Shown: positions 1 through 5,912 of the stretch, in pieces
Numbering within the stretch: the first letter of the stretch is position 1
How the letters are laid out: every line of letters begins with the position of its first letter
Assembly (NCBI GenBank): GCA_040414865.1
Contig: JBEDUR010000004.1
Coordinates: forward strand, 1 to 6,125
Reading direction: 5' to 3'
Source: Palsa-461 sp040414865
GTDB lineage: Bacteria > Actinomycetota > Acidimicrobiia > Acidimicrobiales > RAAP-2
Length of the DNA: 6,125 nucleotides
Translations under genes and position numbers: made by a program
Notes under the pieces: generated by a model
The model's input: the letters and a program-made list of their open reading frames with translations, nothing else
Database searches by the model: none
Told to the model about the DNA's origin: nothing

Positions 1-267
1 GTGAACGGGATTGTTCGCCGACGTTTGGACGCGAGGAAGGCGTCGTTTGCGTCGATGCAGGACGCCGTCGCCCTTACTCGCATGGAGTTCGGGGGTATCA
101 CTCCTATCGGGTTGCCGACCAGCTGGCCGGTGCTCATAGATGAAGGCGTGTTGGCCCGGGACATCGTCGTCATCGGAAGCGGTCTCCGGCGCTCGAAGCT
201 CTCACTTCCCGCCCGCCACCTGGCAAGCCTCGCCGGCGCCGAGGTCGTTGCTGCTCTGGCTGGTTGA
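1..267 (+). CDS. YbaK/EbsC-family aminoacyl-tRNA deacylase, C-terminal part (cut by window edge)
   Basis: The 88 visible codons match the second half of the YbaK/EbsC (prolyl-tRNA editing) domain. The family marks are RKASFAS at about residues 12-18, GGITPIGLP at 31-39, a PVLID strand at 43-47 and GSGLRRSKLSL at 59-69, ending in EVVAALAG just before a TGA at 265-267. Proteins of this family hydrolyse wrongly charged aminoacyl-tRNAs in the cytoplasm (for example Ala- or Cys-tRNA-Pro), and many act as free-standing trans-editing factors. The usual length is about 150-180 residues, so roughly half is missing to the left. The GTG at position 1 is most likely an internal valine codon and not the real start. 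The catalytic lysine known from YbaK lies in the N-terminal half and cannot be checked. The gene runs convergently with the rest of the window and is probably unrelated to it. The family is fairly sure; the tRNA specificity is unknown. Confidence 0.85.
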   Translation: MNGIVRRRLDARKASFASMQDAVALTRMEFGGITPIGLPTSWPVLIDEGVLARDIVVIGSGLRRSKLSLPARHLASLAGAEVVAALAG

Positions 268-294
268 TCCCTGTAGCGAACCAAGGGCGCCTTT

Positions 295-310
295 GCGGGT
301 ACCTACCCGC
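295..310 (+). terminator. Short hairpin after the deacylase gene, possible terminator
   Basis: GCGGGTA at 295-301 and TACCCGC at 304-310 are exact reverse complements. With a realistic loop this gives a 6-bp G+C-rich stem around ACCT. It begins 28 nt after the TGA of the deacylase, a normal place for a terminator. There is no T-tract behind it, so it would have to be a U-less hairpin terminator of the kind proposed for actinobacteria. It could also be chance. Confidence 0.3.
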
Positions 311-363
311 TTGGCACCTTCTCCGATAGACGTAAATGGACTCGAGGAGACCCGTAGGCGAGG

Positions 364-406
364 GCCCGACGACGTGTTCGCATTTATGAGACACGCAGGG
401 TCGGGC
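364..406. repeat. Two-part hairpin in the intergenic region
   Basis: GCCCGAC at 364-370 pairs exactly with GTCGGGC at 400-406. Inside it, CGTGT at 373-377 pairs exactly with ACACG at 391-395 around a 13-nt loop, with a 2 x 4 nt internal loop between the stems. This is 12 Watson-Crick pairs in all, formed equally well on either strand. It stands 28 nt before the next long hairpin (434-474). It may be part of a structured RNA or of a terminator region; no known RNA family is recognised. Confidence 0.4.
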
Positions 407-433
407 GCCTTCGTCGGGCTGTCGGGACTAGGT

Positions 434-474
434 GGAACCTGCGGCGAAGGCTCCAGGTATCTGCCGTAGGTTCC
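434..474 (+). repeat. Twelve-pair hairpin in the intergenic region
   Basis: GGAACCTGCGGC at 434-445 faces GCCGTAGGTTCC at 463-474 across a 17-nt loop. Eleven pairs are Watson-Crick. The twelfth (441 with 467) is a G-U wobble in plus-strand RNA but an A-C mismatch in minus-strand RNA, so the unbroken 12-pair stem exists only on the plus strand. It lies about 167 nt after the deacylase stop and about 126 nt past the aminotransferase stop on the other strand. A terminator, an mRNA 3' end structure or a small structured RNA are all possible; no T-run follows. Confidence 0.45.
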
Positions 475-599
475 CTCCCGGAAAGTGGTCAGTTCAGCGT
501 CTCTGCGATTGATCCTGACCTTCGACCGAGTCGAGGAGCCACGTGATCGGGACCTTTGGAGTAGGCAAGCGCGTCTAGACGATTTGGGGTTGGAACTTC

Positions 600-1883
600 C
601 TAGCTCGTGCGGGCGAGGGCCCGTCCGAGCCGGGCAACACCCTCTTCGATCTTGTCGTCTGGTACGGAGGAGAAGGCCATCCGCAGATGACCGGAGTCCC
701 CCGGTCCCCAGGCGATCCGAGGCCCTTCCATCATCGCCTGCTCCGCATCAAAGACATGACCGCCAACGAAGGTGACCCCCTCGTCCCGTGCCGCCTCGCC
801 GAGGGCCCGCCGGTCGATCTCCTGCCCGGTCTTGACCCAGATGAAGAACCCGCCCTTCGGAGCGTCCCAGCGGCACAACCCGCCAGAGTGGGCGGCCAGG
901 GCATGCAGGGCGAGGTCAGCTTTGTGCGCGTACACACCGCGGGCGCGAGCGATGTGATCGTCCAGGAAGCCCTCTCGGCCGAGCTTCTCGAGGACGCGCA
1001 GTAGGAGCGGGCTGGTGCCCATGTCGCAGCGGGTCGCGACCAGCGCGGCGGTGACTGGAGGCGGAGCTTGGCACCAGCCCACCCGCAACCCGGGCGCCAC
1101 GATCTTGCTAAACGTACCGATCTTCACGACACCGGCGCCGCCCGACAGCGCGTACAGCGAGGGCGGCGGCTCGTCTCGGAACCACAGCTCGGCGTAGGCG
1201 TCGTCCTCGACGATGAGGACGTCGTAGTCCCGGCACAGCTTCACCAGGCGGAGACGGCGCTCGAGGCTCAGTGTGGAGCCGGTCGGATTGTGGAAGGTCG
1301 GGATCACGTAGAGGAGCCGCATCCGCTGCCCTCGGGAAGCCAGCTCGACCAGCCGCTCCTCGACGGCGTCCACGACGAGGCCGTCGGCATCCACCGGGAA
1401 GCTCTCGACTCGCGGTGTGATCGAGCGGATGGTCCGGACCGAGAGTGGAAAGCTCAGGCTCTCGACGCCGGCCACATCGTCGGTGTCGAGGAACGTCTCA
1501 CACACGTTGGCGAGGGCACCCGCGCTGCCGTTGGCCAGGCTGTAGTGCTCGGGTGAGAGCGCGACCTCTGCGGCATCCCGGCAATGGCCGGCGAGCCACT
1601 CTCGTAGCCCGAGCCAGCCCTGAGCGCCCCCATATTGGAGGGCGGAGTCGGCAGCCCCAGCGAGGATGGAGGCGGTCGCCTCGGCCAGTGCGGCGGCGGG
1701 GAGGAGGGAAGGGTCGGGCAGACCCGCGGTGAACGCGATCGGTGGCGAAGCGTCCGGGCCTGCTGCAGCCGGCCCCGAGCCCGGCCCCGCATAGGCTGCC
1801 CCGGCACGCCGGGCCCGCTGGGAGAGTGGTGGCACGGCTTCACGGGGAGCTGAGGCCGCCCCGATGTGCTCGCTTGTCGCCAC
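600..1883 (-). CDS. PLP-dependent aminotransferase, class I/II (MocR/LysN-like catalytic domain)
   Basis: This 427-residue cytoplasmic enzyme belongs to fold-type I PLP aminotransferases, in the subgroup of LysN/2-aminoadipate aminotransferases and the catalytic half of MocR regulators. Visible marks are FTAGLPDPSLLP (51-62), LQYGGAQGWLGLREWLA (82-98), HNPTG with PLP-contacting Asn199, EDDAY with Asp228 and Tyr230, the Schiff-base lysine Lys260 in GTFSKIVAPGLRVGW, and Arg401 in HLRMAFS, which binds the substrate carboxylate. All key residues are present, so it should be active; the amino donor cannot be predicted. The first 50 residues are Ala/Gly/Pro-rich and contain LSQRARR, which resembles a MocR linker, but no GntR-type DNA-binding domain comes before it. 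The start is a GTG at 1881-1883. A GAAGG lies only 2 nt before it, too close to be a good ribosome site; a GTG at codon 17 is another option. It follows the S9 peptidase by 70 nt and ends the four-gene row. Confidence 0.9.
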   Translation of the reverse strand: MATSEHIGAASAPREAVPPLSQRARRAGAAYAGPGSGPAAAGPDASPPIAFTAGLPDPSLLPAAALAEATASILAGAADSALQYGGAQGWLGLREWLAGHCRDAAEVALSPEHYSLANGSAGALANVCETFLDTDDVAGVESLSFPLSVRTIRSITPRVESFPVDADGLVVDAVEERLVELASRGQRMRLLYVIPTFHNPTGSTLSLERRLRLVKLCRDYDVLIVEDDAYAELWFRDEPPPSLYALSGGAGVVKIGTFSKIVAPGLRVGWCQAPPPVTAALVATRCDMGTSPLLLRVLEKLGREGFLDDHIARARGVYAHKADLALHALAAHSGGLCRWDAPKGGFFIWVKTGQEIDRRALGEAARDEGVTFVGGHVFDAEQAMMEGPRIAWGPGDSGHLRMAFSSVPDDKIEEGVARLGRALARTS

Positions 1884-1953
1884 CGCCTTCAGCGTAGGCG
1901 GCGAGTCCGCGCCGGCGCTCCGAGCGAACCTCTCCTCGCGCGCGTCACAGGAT

Positions 1954-3741
1954 TTACTCGCCCGCGTCGAGCCCGAGGACCTCGTCTAGGAAGTCCACCG
2001 CTTTGGGATAGGCGTCGAGCCGGTTGGCCAGCTTCTGGAGGCCGTGACCTTCGTCGGCATAGACCAACAGCTCGGAGCGGATTCCCTTGTCTTTGAGCGT
2101 CGCGTGCAGCTGCTCGGCCTCCGACAGTGGGACTCTCGGATCGTTGGCCCCGTGGATGATGAACAACGACGCACGTAGGCGGTCGACGTGGGTAAGCGGC
2201 GACGCTTCGTACAGGAAGTCCCGGTCGGTGTCCAAGAACCCGTACTCTCGTTCGCGCACCCTCCGGCGGTAGGGGGAGGTGTTCTCGAGGAATGTCACCA
2301 GACTGGATATCCCTACGATGTCGATGCCAGCTGTCCACCGTTCGGGCTGGAAGGTGAGGCCGGCCAGCACCATGTAGCCCCCGTAGGAGCCTCCGTAGAG
2401 GGCGGCTCGCGAGGTGTCGATCTCCTCTTGGGTCCCCAGCCACTCGTGCAGGGCAGCCAGGTCTGCCACCGAGTCGAGGCGCAACCGGCGATCGTCGAGA
2501 TGTTGGTAGCGCTTGCCGTAGCCGGTCGAGCCGCGCACATTGGGGACGGCCACCGCGTAACCACGCTCCACCAAGTAGCTGATCACCGGGTTCCAGTTCG
2601 GCCGGGCCTGGCTTTCGGGACCACCATGCACGACGACCACCACTGGGGCGTCGCCGCCTCCCCGGGATGCGGGACGGTGGAGGTACACCGGCACCGACTC
2701 ATTGTCGAAGGAGTTGAACCGATACAGGTTCGGCTCCGCCAGCGCGGCGGTATTGACCGAACAGGGACTGGCGGTGAGCCGGTGAAGCTGTTGAGTTTCG
2801 GTGTCAAGCGACCAGATGTCCCCGGGCACCCTGGACGAGGTGAAGTGGTAGGCGAGATGTCGTCCGTCCTTGGAGAAGGACCACGCCATGGCAACGCCTC
2901 GGCTGGGCAGCGGGACCTCGCCACGGAGCTCCAAGCTCTTCGGGTCGCGCAGCTCCGCTCTCGTCCAGCCCTCTTCGTTGGTCACGACCAGGAGATGTCG
3001 GCCGGCCCAGTCGATCGTGACGTGGCACTCCCAGCCTGGTTCGAGCACGTACTCGAACGAGCGCGTGGTCATGTCATAGAAGGCGACGGCCGGGAGATCC
3101 CGTCCGATGTCGGTGGTGAAGTAGAAGCCTGACGAGTCGGGCAACCAGGCGGGCCCACTGGCGAAGGACTCGTCGTCGTGCGGGTTCACGTGGAGGACCT
3201 CGCCGGTCTCGGTGTGGACTAGGAACACGTCGTTGTCCCCGCTGCGTTCCGTTTCCTTGGTTACGGTGACCCACATTCCGTCGGGCGACCAAGCGCCAGC
3301 CACCGTGTAGCCGCCCTCAGAGAACAGGCAACGCTCCTCGCGCGAATCGAGGTCCAGAATGAAGACGTCGAAGTCAACGCCGTTGCGGCGGTTGGTGCGG
3401 TACGCGAGAAAACGTCCGTCCCGGCTTGCGCCGCCAGCGTCGTGGATCCATTCGGGTTCGACCACCAGCGGCTCGAGTTCGCCATCCACCAGCCGGTACA
3501 GCTGGCTACGCTCGCTGCCCCCACTGTCTCGCTGGACGAGCACCTGGTCACTGACCGGGAGGTAGCGACCGCTGAGTGGTTCCTCGTCGTCGGTCAGCTG
3601 ACGAAGCGAGCCGTTGACCGAGATCTCGTAGAGCTGCATGGTCCCCGGGAGGTTCGACGAGACGAGCAGCCGAGAGCCGTCCACGCTCCAGGTGGAGGGC
3701 ACGGCCACCCGGGCCTCGAGGTGATCTCGAATTCTCGCCAT
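1954..3741 (-). CDS. S9-family serine peptidase (prolyl oligopeptidase / acylaminoacyl-peptidase type)
   Basis: This is a 595-residue two-domain peptidase. Residues about 15-330 are beta-propeller repeats with typical blades such as WSPDGMWVTV and WSFSKDGRHLAYH. Residues about 345-592 form an alpha/beta-hydrolase domain. The catalytic triad is visible: Ser452 in GGSYGGY, Asp534 in HGANDPRVP and His566 in DEGHGL, with the oxyanion-hole segment HGGPE at about 372-376. Such enzymes cleave short peptides, often after proline or from blocked N-termini, with the propeller keeping out large substrates. No signal peptide is seen, so it should be cytoplasmic. I chose the ATG at 3739-3741 because GGGAGG stands 4 nt before it; an ATG four codons upstream (3753) has only a weak GAAGA. 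It is 162 nt behind the methyltransferase and 70 nt ahead of the aminotransferase. Length and motifs are complete. The exact peptide specificity is unknown. Confidence 0.93.
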   Translation of the reverse strand: MARIRDHLEARVAVPSTWSVDGSRLLVSSNLPGTMQLYEISVNGSLRQLTDDEEPLSGRYLPVSDQVLVQRDSGGSERSQLYRLVDGELEPLVVEPEWIHDAGGASRDGRFLAYRTNRRNGVDFDVFILDLDSREERCLFSEGGYTVAGAWSPDGMWVTVTKETERSGDNDVFLVHTETGEVLHVNPHDDESFASGPAWLPDSSGFYFTTDIGRDLPAVAFYDMTTRSFEYVLEPGWECHVTIDWAGRHLLVVTNEEGWTRAELRDPKSLELRGEVPLPSRGVAMAWSFSKDGRHLAYHFTSSRVPGDIWSLDTETQQLHRLTASPCSVNTAALAEPNLYRFNSFDNESVPVYLHRPASRGGGDAPVVVVVHGGPESQARPNWNPVISYLVERGYAVAVPNVRGSTGYGKRYQHLDDRRLRLDSVADLAALHEWLGTQEEIDTSRAALYGGSYGGYMVLAGLTFQPERWTAGIDIVGISSLVTFLENTSPYRRRVREREYGFLDTDRDFLYEASPLTHVDRLRASLFIIHGANDPRVPLSEAEQLHATLKDKGIRSELLVYADEGHGLQKLANRLDAYPKAVDFLDEVLGLDAGE

Positions 3742-3745
3742 CGTG

Positions 3746-3751
3746 CCTCCC
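3746..3751 (-). promoter_or_regulatory. Ribosome binding site GGGAGG deciding the S9 peptidase start
   Basis: On the minus strand GGGAGG is followed by CACG and then ATG (3741-3739). It overlaps the alternative upstream ATG (3753-3751), which favours the inner start and a protein beginning MARIRDHLEA. Confidence 0.6.
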
Positions 3752-3876
3752 ATCGTTCTTCAGGTCGCGCTGCACCGACGCTACAGCCGGTTGCTCAGAC
3801 CGAGCGGAGGCGTATCCCGACCACTCCACGGCGGATAGGGCGAACAAGCCGATTGTCTTTCCGTCCTCGATCCTCC

Positions 3877-3897
3877 GAGCGGCGGGCATCTCCGCTC
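3877..3897 (-). terminator. Small hairpin just after the methyltransferase gene
   Basis: GAGCGG (3877-3882) and CCGCTC (3892-3897) are exact reverse complements with a 9-nt loop. On the minus strand the stem starts 6 nt after the methyltransferase TAG (3904-3906). There is no T-run, so at best it would weaken read-through to the peptidase gene. The rest of the 162-nt gap shows no convincing -35/-10 pair. Confidence 0.22.
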
Positions 3898-3903
3898 TCC
3901 GTC

Positions 3904-4992
3904 CTACGGACGCACCTCGTAGTACAGGTTGGCCGGCTCGTCGAAGTCGTGGACGACGAAGGTCTCGAAGCCCGCCCCCCGAGTGAGCTCATGGAGCAGC
4001 TCGGGACTGAGACCCAAGGTCCCGAGTCCTGCTCCTCCAGGCTCGGAGAGCGCCGAGGACATGCACGAGGTGATCGAAAAGCCGTACATGAGGGCCGCCA
4101 TCGGGTTGACCAAGTTGTCCCGGGGTTTGGGCGCGCAACGGATGTCCTTGATGAGCCAAGTCCCATCGGGCTTGATTGCGCTTCGGATGGCGGCCATCGC
4201 CTCGGCCGGCCTGGTCATGTCGTGGAGGCAGTCGAGGGTGAGCATGAGATCGAAGCCGGGCTCGGCCGGAACTGCTTCTGCCCCAGCGTGGTGGATGGTG
4301 ATGTTGGGCAGCGCGCTCTCGGCGGCCAGCTGGCGCGCCCGTTCGACGGCGTGCTCGGAGATGTCGAAGCCGTGCACTTCGCTTTTCGGGAAGGCACCGG
4401 CGATGGCCACGACGGCAACTCCAGCGCCGCAACCGACGTCGGCCACCCGCCCGCCTCGTTCGAGTTTGTCGACCACGCCGTCGAGGGAGGCCAGGATCCG
4501 GGGGACAAGAGCCAGACGGGTCCAGGGCCCGAGCATCCGCTCGGTCCGGTGGACCCCTGCCACCCCCTGTCGGTCATAGGAAAAGCCGAGGCCGGTGTGG
4601 AACGCCTGAGCCAGGTCGTCGACGAAGTCCGCGTCGGCCGGAGGTCCGAAAGCCCCGGCGGCGTAGTAGAGGCTGGAGTCCTGGTCCACCAGCACCGCCG
4701 TCGCGGCCGGGGTCAGCTCGAAGCGTTCGTCCTCACCCCATTCGAGCAACCGAGCCGCACCCATGGCCCGGAGCCATTCGAGCACCCAGCGCTCGTGTAA
4801 CCCCGTCCGGCCGGCCAATTCCACCGAATCGAGTGCCCCGGCGTCACGCAGCGCCGAGAAGAGGCCCAGGCGAGTGCCCAAATAGATGAGCAGCGAGACC
4901 GCCTCGCCCTGCTTGTAGCTCCAGACTTGGAAGGCGAAGAGCCGGACCTCGTCCTCGGTCGGAGCGCCGCCGCCGTCAGCTGGGTCGCTCAC
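3904..4992 (-). CDS. Class I SAM-dependent methyltransferase with N-terminal winged-helix domain (Rv2258c-like)
   Basis: This is a 362-residue protein. Residues about 15-105 look like the helical, winged-helix dimerisation domain of this family (GEAVSLLIYLGTRLGLFSAL, then a GRTGLHERWVLEWLRAMGAARLL-type helix and a short FELTPAA wing). Residues about 170-290 are the Rossmann methyltransferase core: motif I VADVGCGAG (183-191), the acidic residue Asp210 in GFDIS that should hold the SAM ribose, and DCLHDM (254-259) at the motif IV/post-motif position. The C-terminus NLYYEVRP is typical of Rv2258c-like proteins. These usually methylate small molecules; the substrate is not known here. The GTG start at 4990-4992 lies inside the end of the dioxygenase gene (17-bp overlap) and has no clear ribosome site of its own, so it is probably translated by coupling to that gene. 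The length is normal and I see no damage. Confidence 0.9.
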   Translation of the reverse strand: MSDPADGGGAPTEDEVRLFAFQVWSYKQGEAVSLLIYLGTRLGLFSALRDAGALDSVELAGRTGLHERWVLEWLRAMGAARLLEWGEDERFELTPAATAVLVDQDSSLYYAAGAFGPPADADFVDDLAQAFHTGLGFSYDRQGVAGVHRTERMLGPWTRLALVPRILASLDGVVDKLERGGRVADVGCGAGVAVVAIAGAFPKSEVHGFDISEHAVERARQLAAESALPNITIHHAGAEAVPAEPGFDLMLTLDCLHDMTRPAEAMAAIRSAIKPDGTWLIKDIRCAPKPRDNLVNPMAALMYGFSITSCMSSALSEPGGAGLGTLGLSPELLHELTRGAGFETFVVHDFDEPANLYYEVRP

Positions 4993-5833
4993 CGACGATG
5001 CTGACTCGCAGACCGCTGCGCACCTCCGGGAAGTAGTCCCAAAGGGCGTAGTGCTGCGCGCAACGGTTGTCCCAGATGGCCACGGAGTTGGGCCGCCACC
5101 GGAACCGGCACTGGTACTTCGGGTCCTCCTGGTGAGTGAAGAGCATGTCGAGGAGCGACCGGCTCTCGATCGCGCTGAGTTCGAGGATCCGGGTCGTGAA
5201 GGTCCGGTTCACGTACAACGCCTTTCGCCCGGTGACCGGGTGGGTTCGGACCACCGGATGGACAGACTCAGGGAACGACCCATCCCGGGAGTCCTCCTCC
5301 TTCGTCTCGTAGCGACCGGAGTAGACATGTCGGGACTCGTGCTTGGCCTGGAGCGGAGCCAGGAACTCCTTCATGGTCTCGGACAGCTCGTCGTAGGCCG
5401 CGTACATGGAGGCGAACAGGGTGTCGCCTCCTGTTTGCGGAACCGTCTTCAGGTAGAGGATCGTTCCGAGGGGCGGCCGCTCGTCGCAGCTGACGTCGGT
5501 GTGCCAGAAATTGCCAGCGACCACCTTCGAGCGCTCGTCGGCGTGGATGATCATGATCTCGCGATGCCCCGCGAGCGACGGGGCGGCCGGATGCACGTGA
5601 AGCTCGCCGAAGCGTCGGCCCAATGCCTCGTGGGACTCAGGGGAGAGGTGCTGATCGCCGAAGAAGAGGACAAGGTGCTGCGCGAAGGCCCGCTCGATCT
5701 CTTGCCAGGTCGCGTCGTCGAGGGCGTTCAGGTTCACCCCAGTGATATGCGCTCCAATGACCGGAGTGAGCGGATCGACGGTGATCCGCTGGTACCCGGC
5801 GGCCCGAGAGTGGGCGAGATCCACCACCGACAC
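4976..5833 (-). CDS. TauD/TfdA-family Fe(II)/2-oxoglutarate-dependent dioxygenase
   Basis: The 285-residue product matches E. coli TauD over its full length. It holds the iron-binding triad His111-x-Asp113 (WHTDVS) and His261 (CAQHYALWDY), and Arg272 at the 2-oxoglutarate-binding position. Family segments include PQTGGDTLFASM (132-143), HPVVRTHPVTGRKALYVN (192-209) and PNSVAIWDNR (248-257). Enzymes of this family use O2 and 2-oxoglutarate to hydroxylate a substrate, often releasing sulfite or cleaving an ether. Compared from memory with E. coli TauD taurine contacts, His70 (His81 here) and Arg270 (Arg276) are kept, but Tyr73 is Ala84, Asn95 aligns with Gly107, Ser158 with Val170 and Phe159 with Tyr171. 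Taurine is therefore doubtful; another acidic substrate is likelier. The start reads GTG TCG GTG GTG, so codon 1, 3 or 4 may be used; no clear Shine-Dalgarno is seen. It is the first intact gene of the four-gene row. Confidence 0.92.
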   Translation of the reverse strand: MSVVDLAHSRAAGYQRITVDPLTPVIGAHITGVNLNALDDATWQEIERAFAQHLVLFFGDQHLSPESHEALGRRFGELHVHPAAPSLAGHREIMIIHADERSKVVAGNFWHTDVSCDERPPLGTILYLKTVPQTGGDTLFASMYAAYDELSETMKEFLAPLQAKHESRHVYSGRYETKEEDSRDGSFPESVHPVVRTHPVTGRKALYVNRTFTTRILELSAIESRSLLDMLFTHQEDPKYQCRFRWRPNSVAIWDNRCAQHYALWDYFPEVRSGLRVSIVGERPS

Positions 5834-5841
5834 GAGGCTAT

Positions 5842-5860
5842 CGGGCCACTAGCGGGCCCG
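5842..5860 (-). terminator. G+C-rich hairpin between the surface-protein and dioxygenase genes
   Basis: CGGGCC (5842-5847) and GGCCCG (5855-5860) are exact reverse complements around a 7-nt loop; the right arm sits in a second 10-bp palindrome GCGGGCCCGC (5852-5861). On the minus strand it begins 52 nt after the surface-protein stop and ends 8 nt before the dioxygenase GTG. It could end transcription of the surface-protein gene or hinder ribosome access to the dioxygenase start. No T-run follows. No clear promoter is seen in the 79-nt gap. Confidence 0.28.
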
Positions 5861-5912
5861 CCCGGACGCGTCGGTCGTACCGAGGCCTACGCCGCGCTGC
5901 GGGCTGGCTCCG

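Larger units (their letters stand above)
268..599. other. Convergent intergenic region, 332 nt, no credible gene
   Basis: This stretch lies between the stop of the plus-strand deacylase and the stop of the minus-strand aminotransferase. Reading frames that cross it are short and show no recognisable protein motif; I regard them as chance frames of G+C-rich DNA. It carries several inverted repeats: 295-310, 364-406, 434-474 and 520-536, the last pairing CTTCGAC with GTCGAGG around a 3-nt loop with one T-G wobble. A perfect 10-bp palindrome, CGTCTAGACG, lies at 572-581. Because both flanking genes end here, transcription from both sides must stop in this region, and some of these hairpins may do that. 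None is followed by a T-run on either strand. I found no tRNA. Confidence 0.6.

Noticed and set aside
431..474. T-box-like or THI-box-like sequence: GGTGGAACCTGCGGC recalls the T-box TGGNACC core, and GAACCTG followed by GCCGTAGG recalls a TPP riboswitch.
   Set aside because: No specifier stem I or CTGAGA element is recognisable upstream, the predicted stem pairs the would-be T-box bulge, and no plus-strand gene follows that could be controlled.
487..520. Inverted repeat GGTCAG (487-492) / CTGACC (515-520).
   Set aside because: Only 6 pairs with a 22-nt loop; expected by chance in a region of this size.
1889..2443. Minus-strand frame of 184 codons inside the S9 peptidase gene.
   Set aside because: It is an Arg/Pro-rich alternative frame of the hydrolase domain, whose own frame has the intact triad.
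3800..3882. Repeated CCGAGCGG at 3800-3807 and 3875-3882 in the gap before the peptidase gene, as a possible operator pair.
   Set aside because: Eight G+C-rich bases occur twice easily by chance here, and the flanking bases do not match well.
3548..3889. A 113-codon minus-strand frame starting with ATG at 3889, with GGAG 7 nt before it, filling most of the 162-nt gap.
   Set aside because: Most of it runs out of frame through the start of the S9 peptidase gene and its product resembles no family I know; its apparent ribosome site is likely chance in purine-rich DNA.
3442..4800. Plus-strand frame of 452 codons opposite the peptidase and methyltransferase genes.
   Set aside because: It spans two real minus-strand genes and their gap, is low in complexity and shows no recognisable domain.
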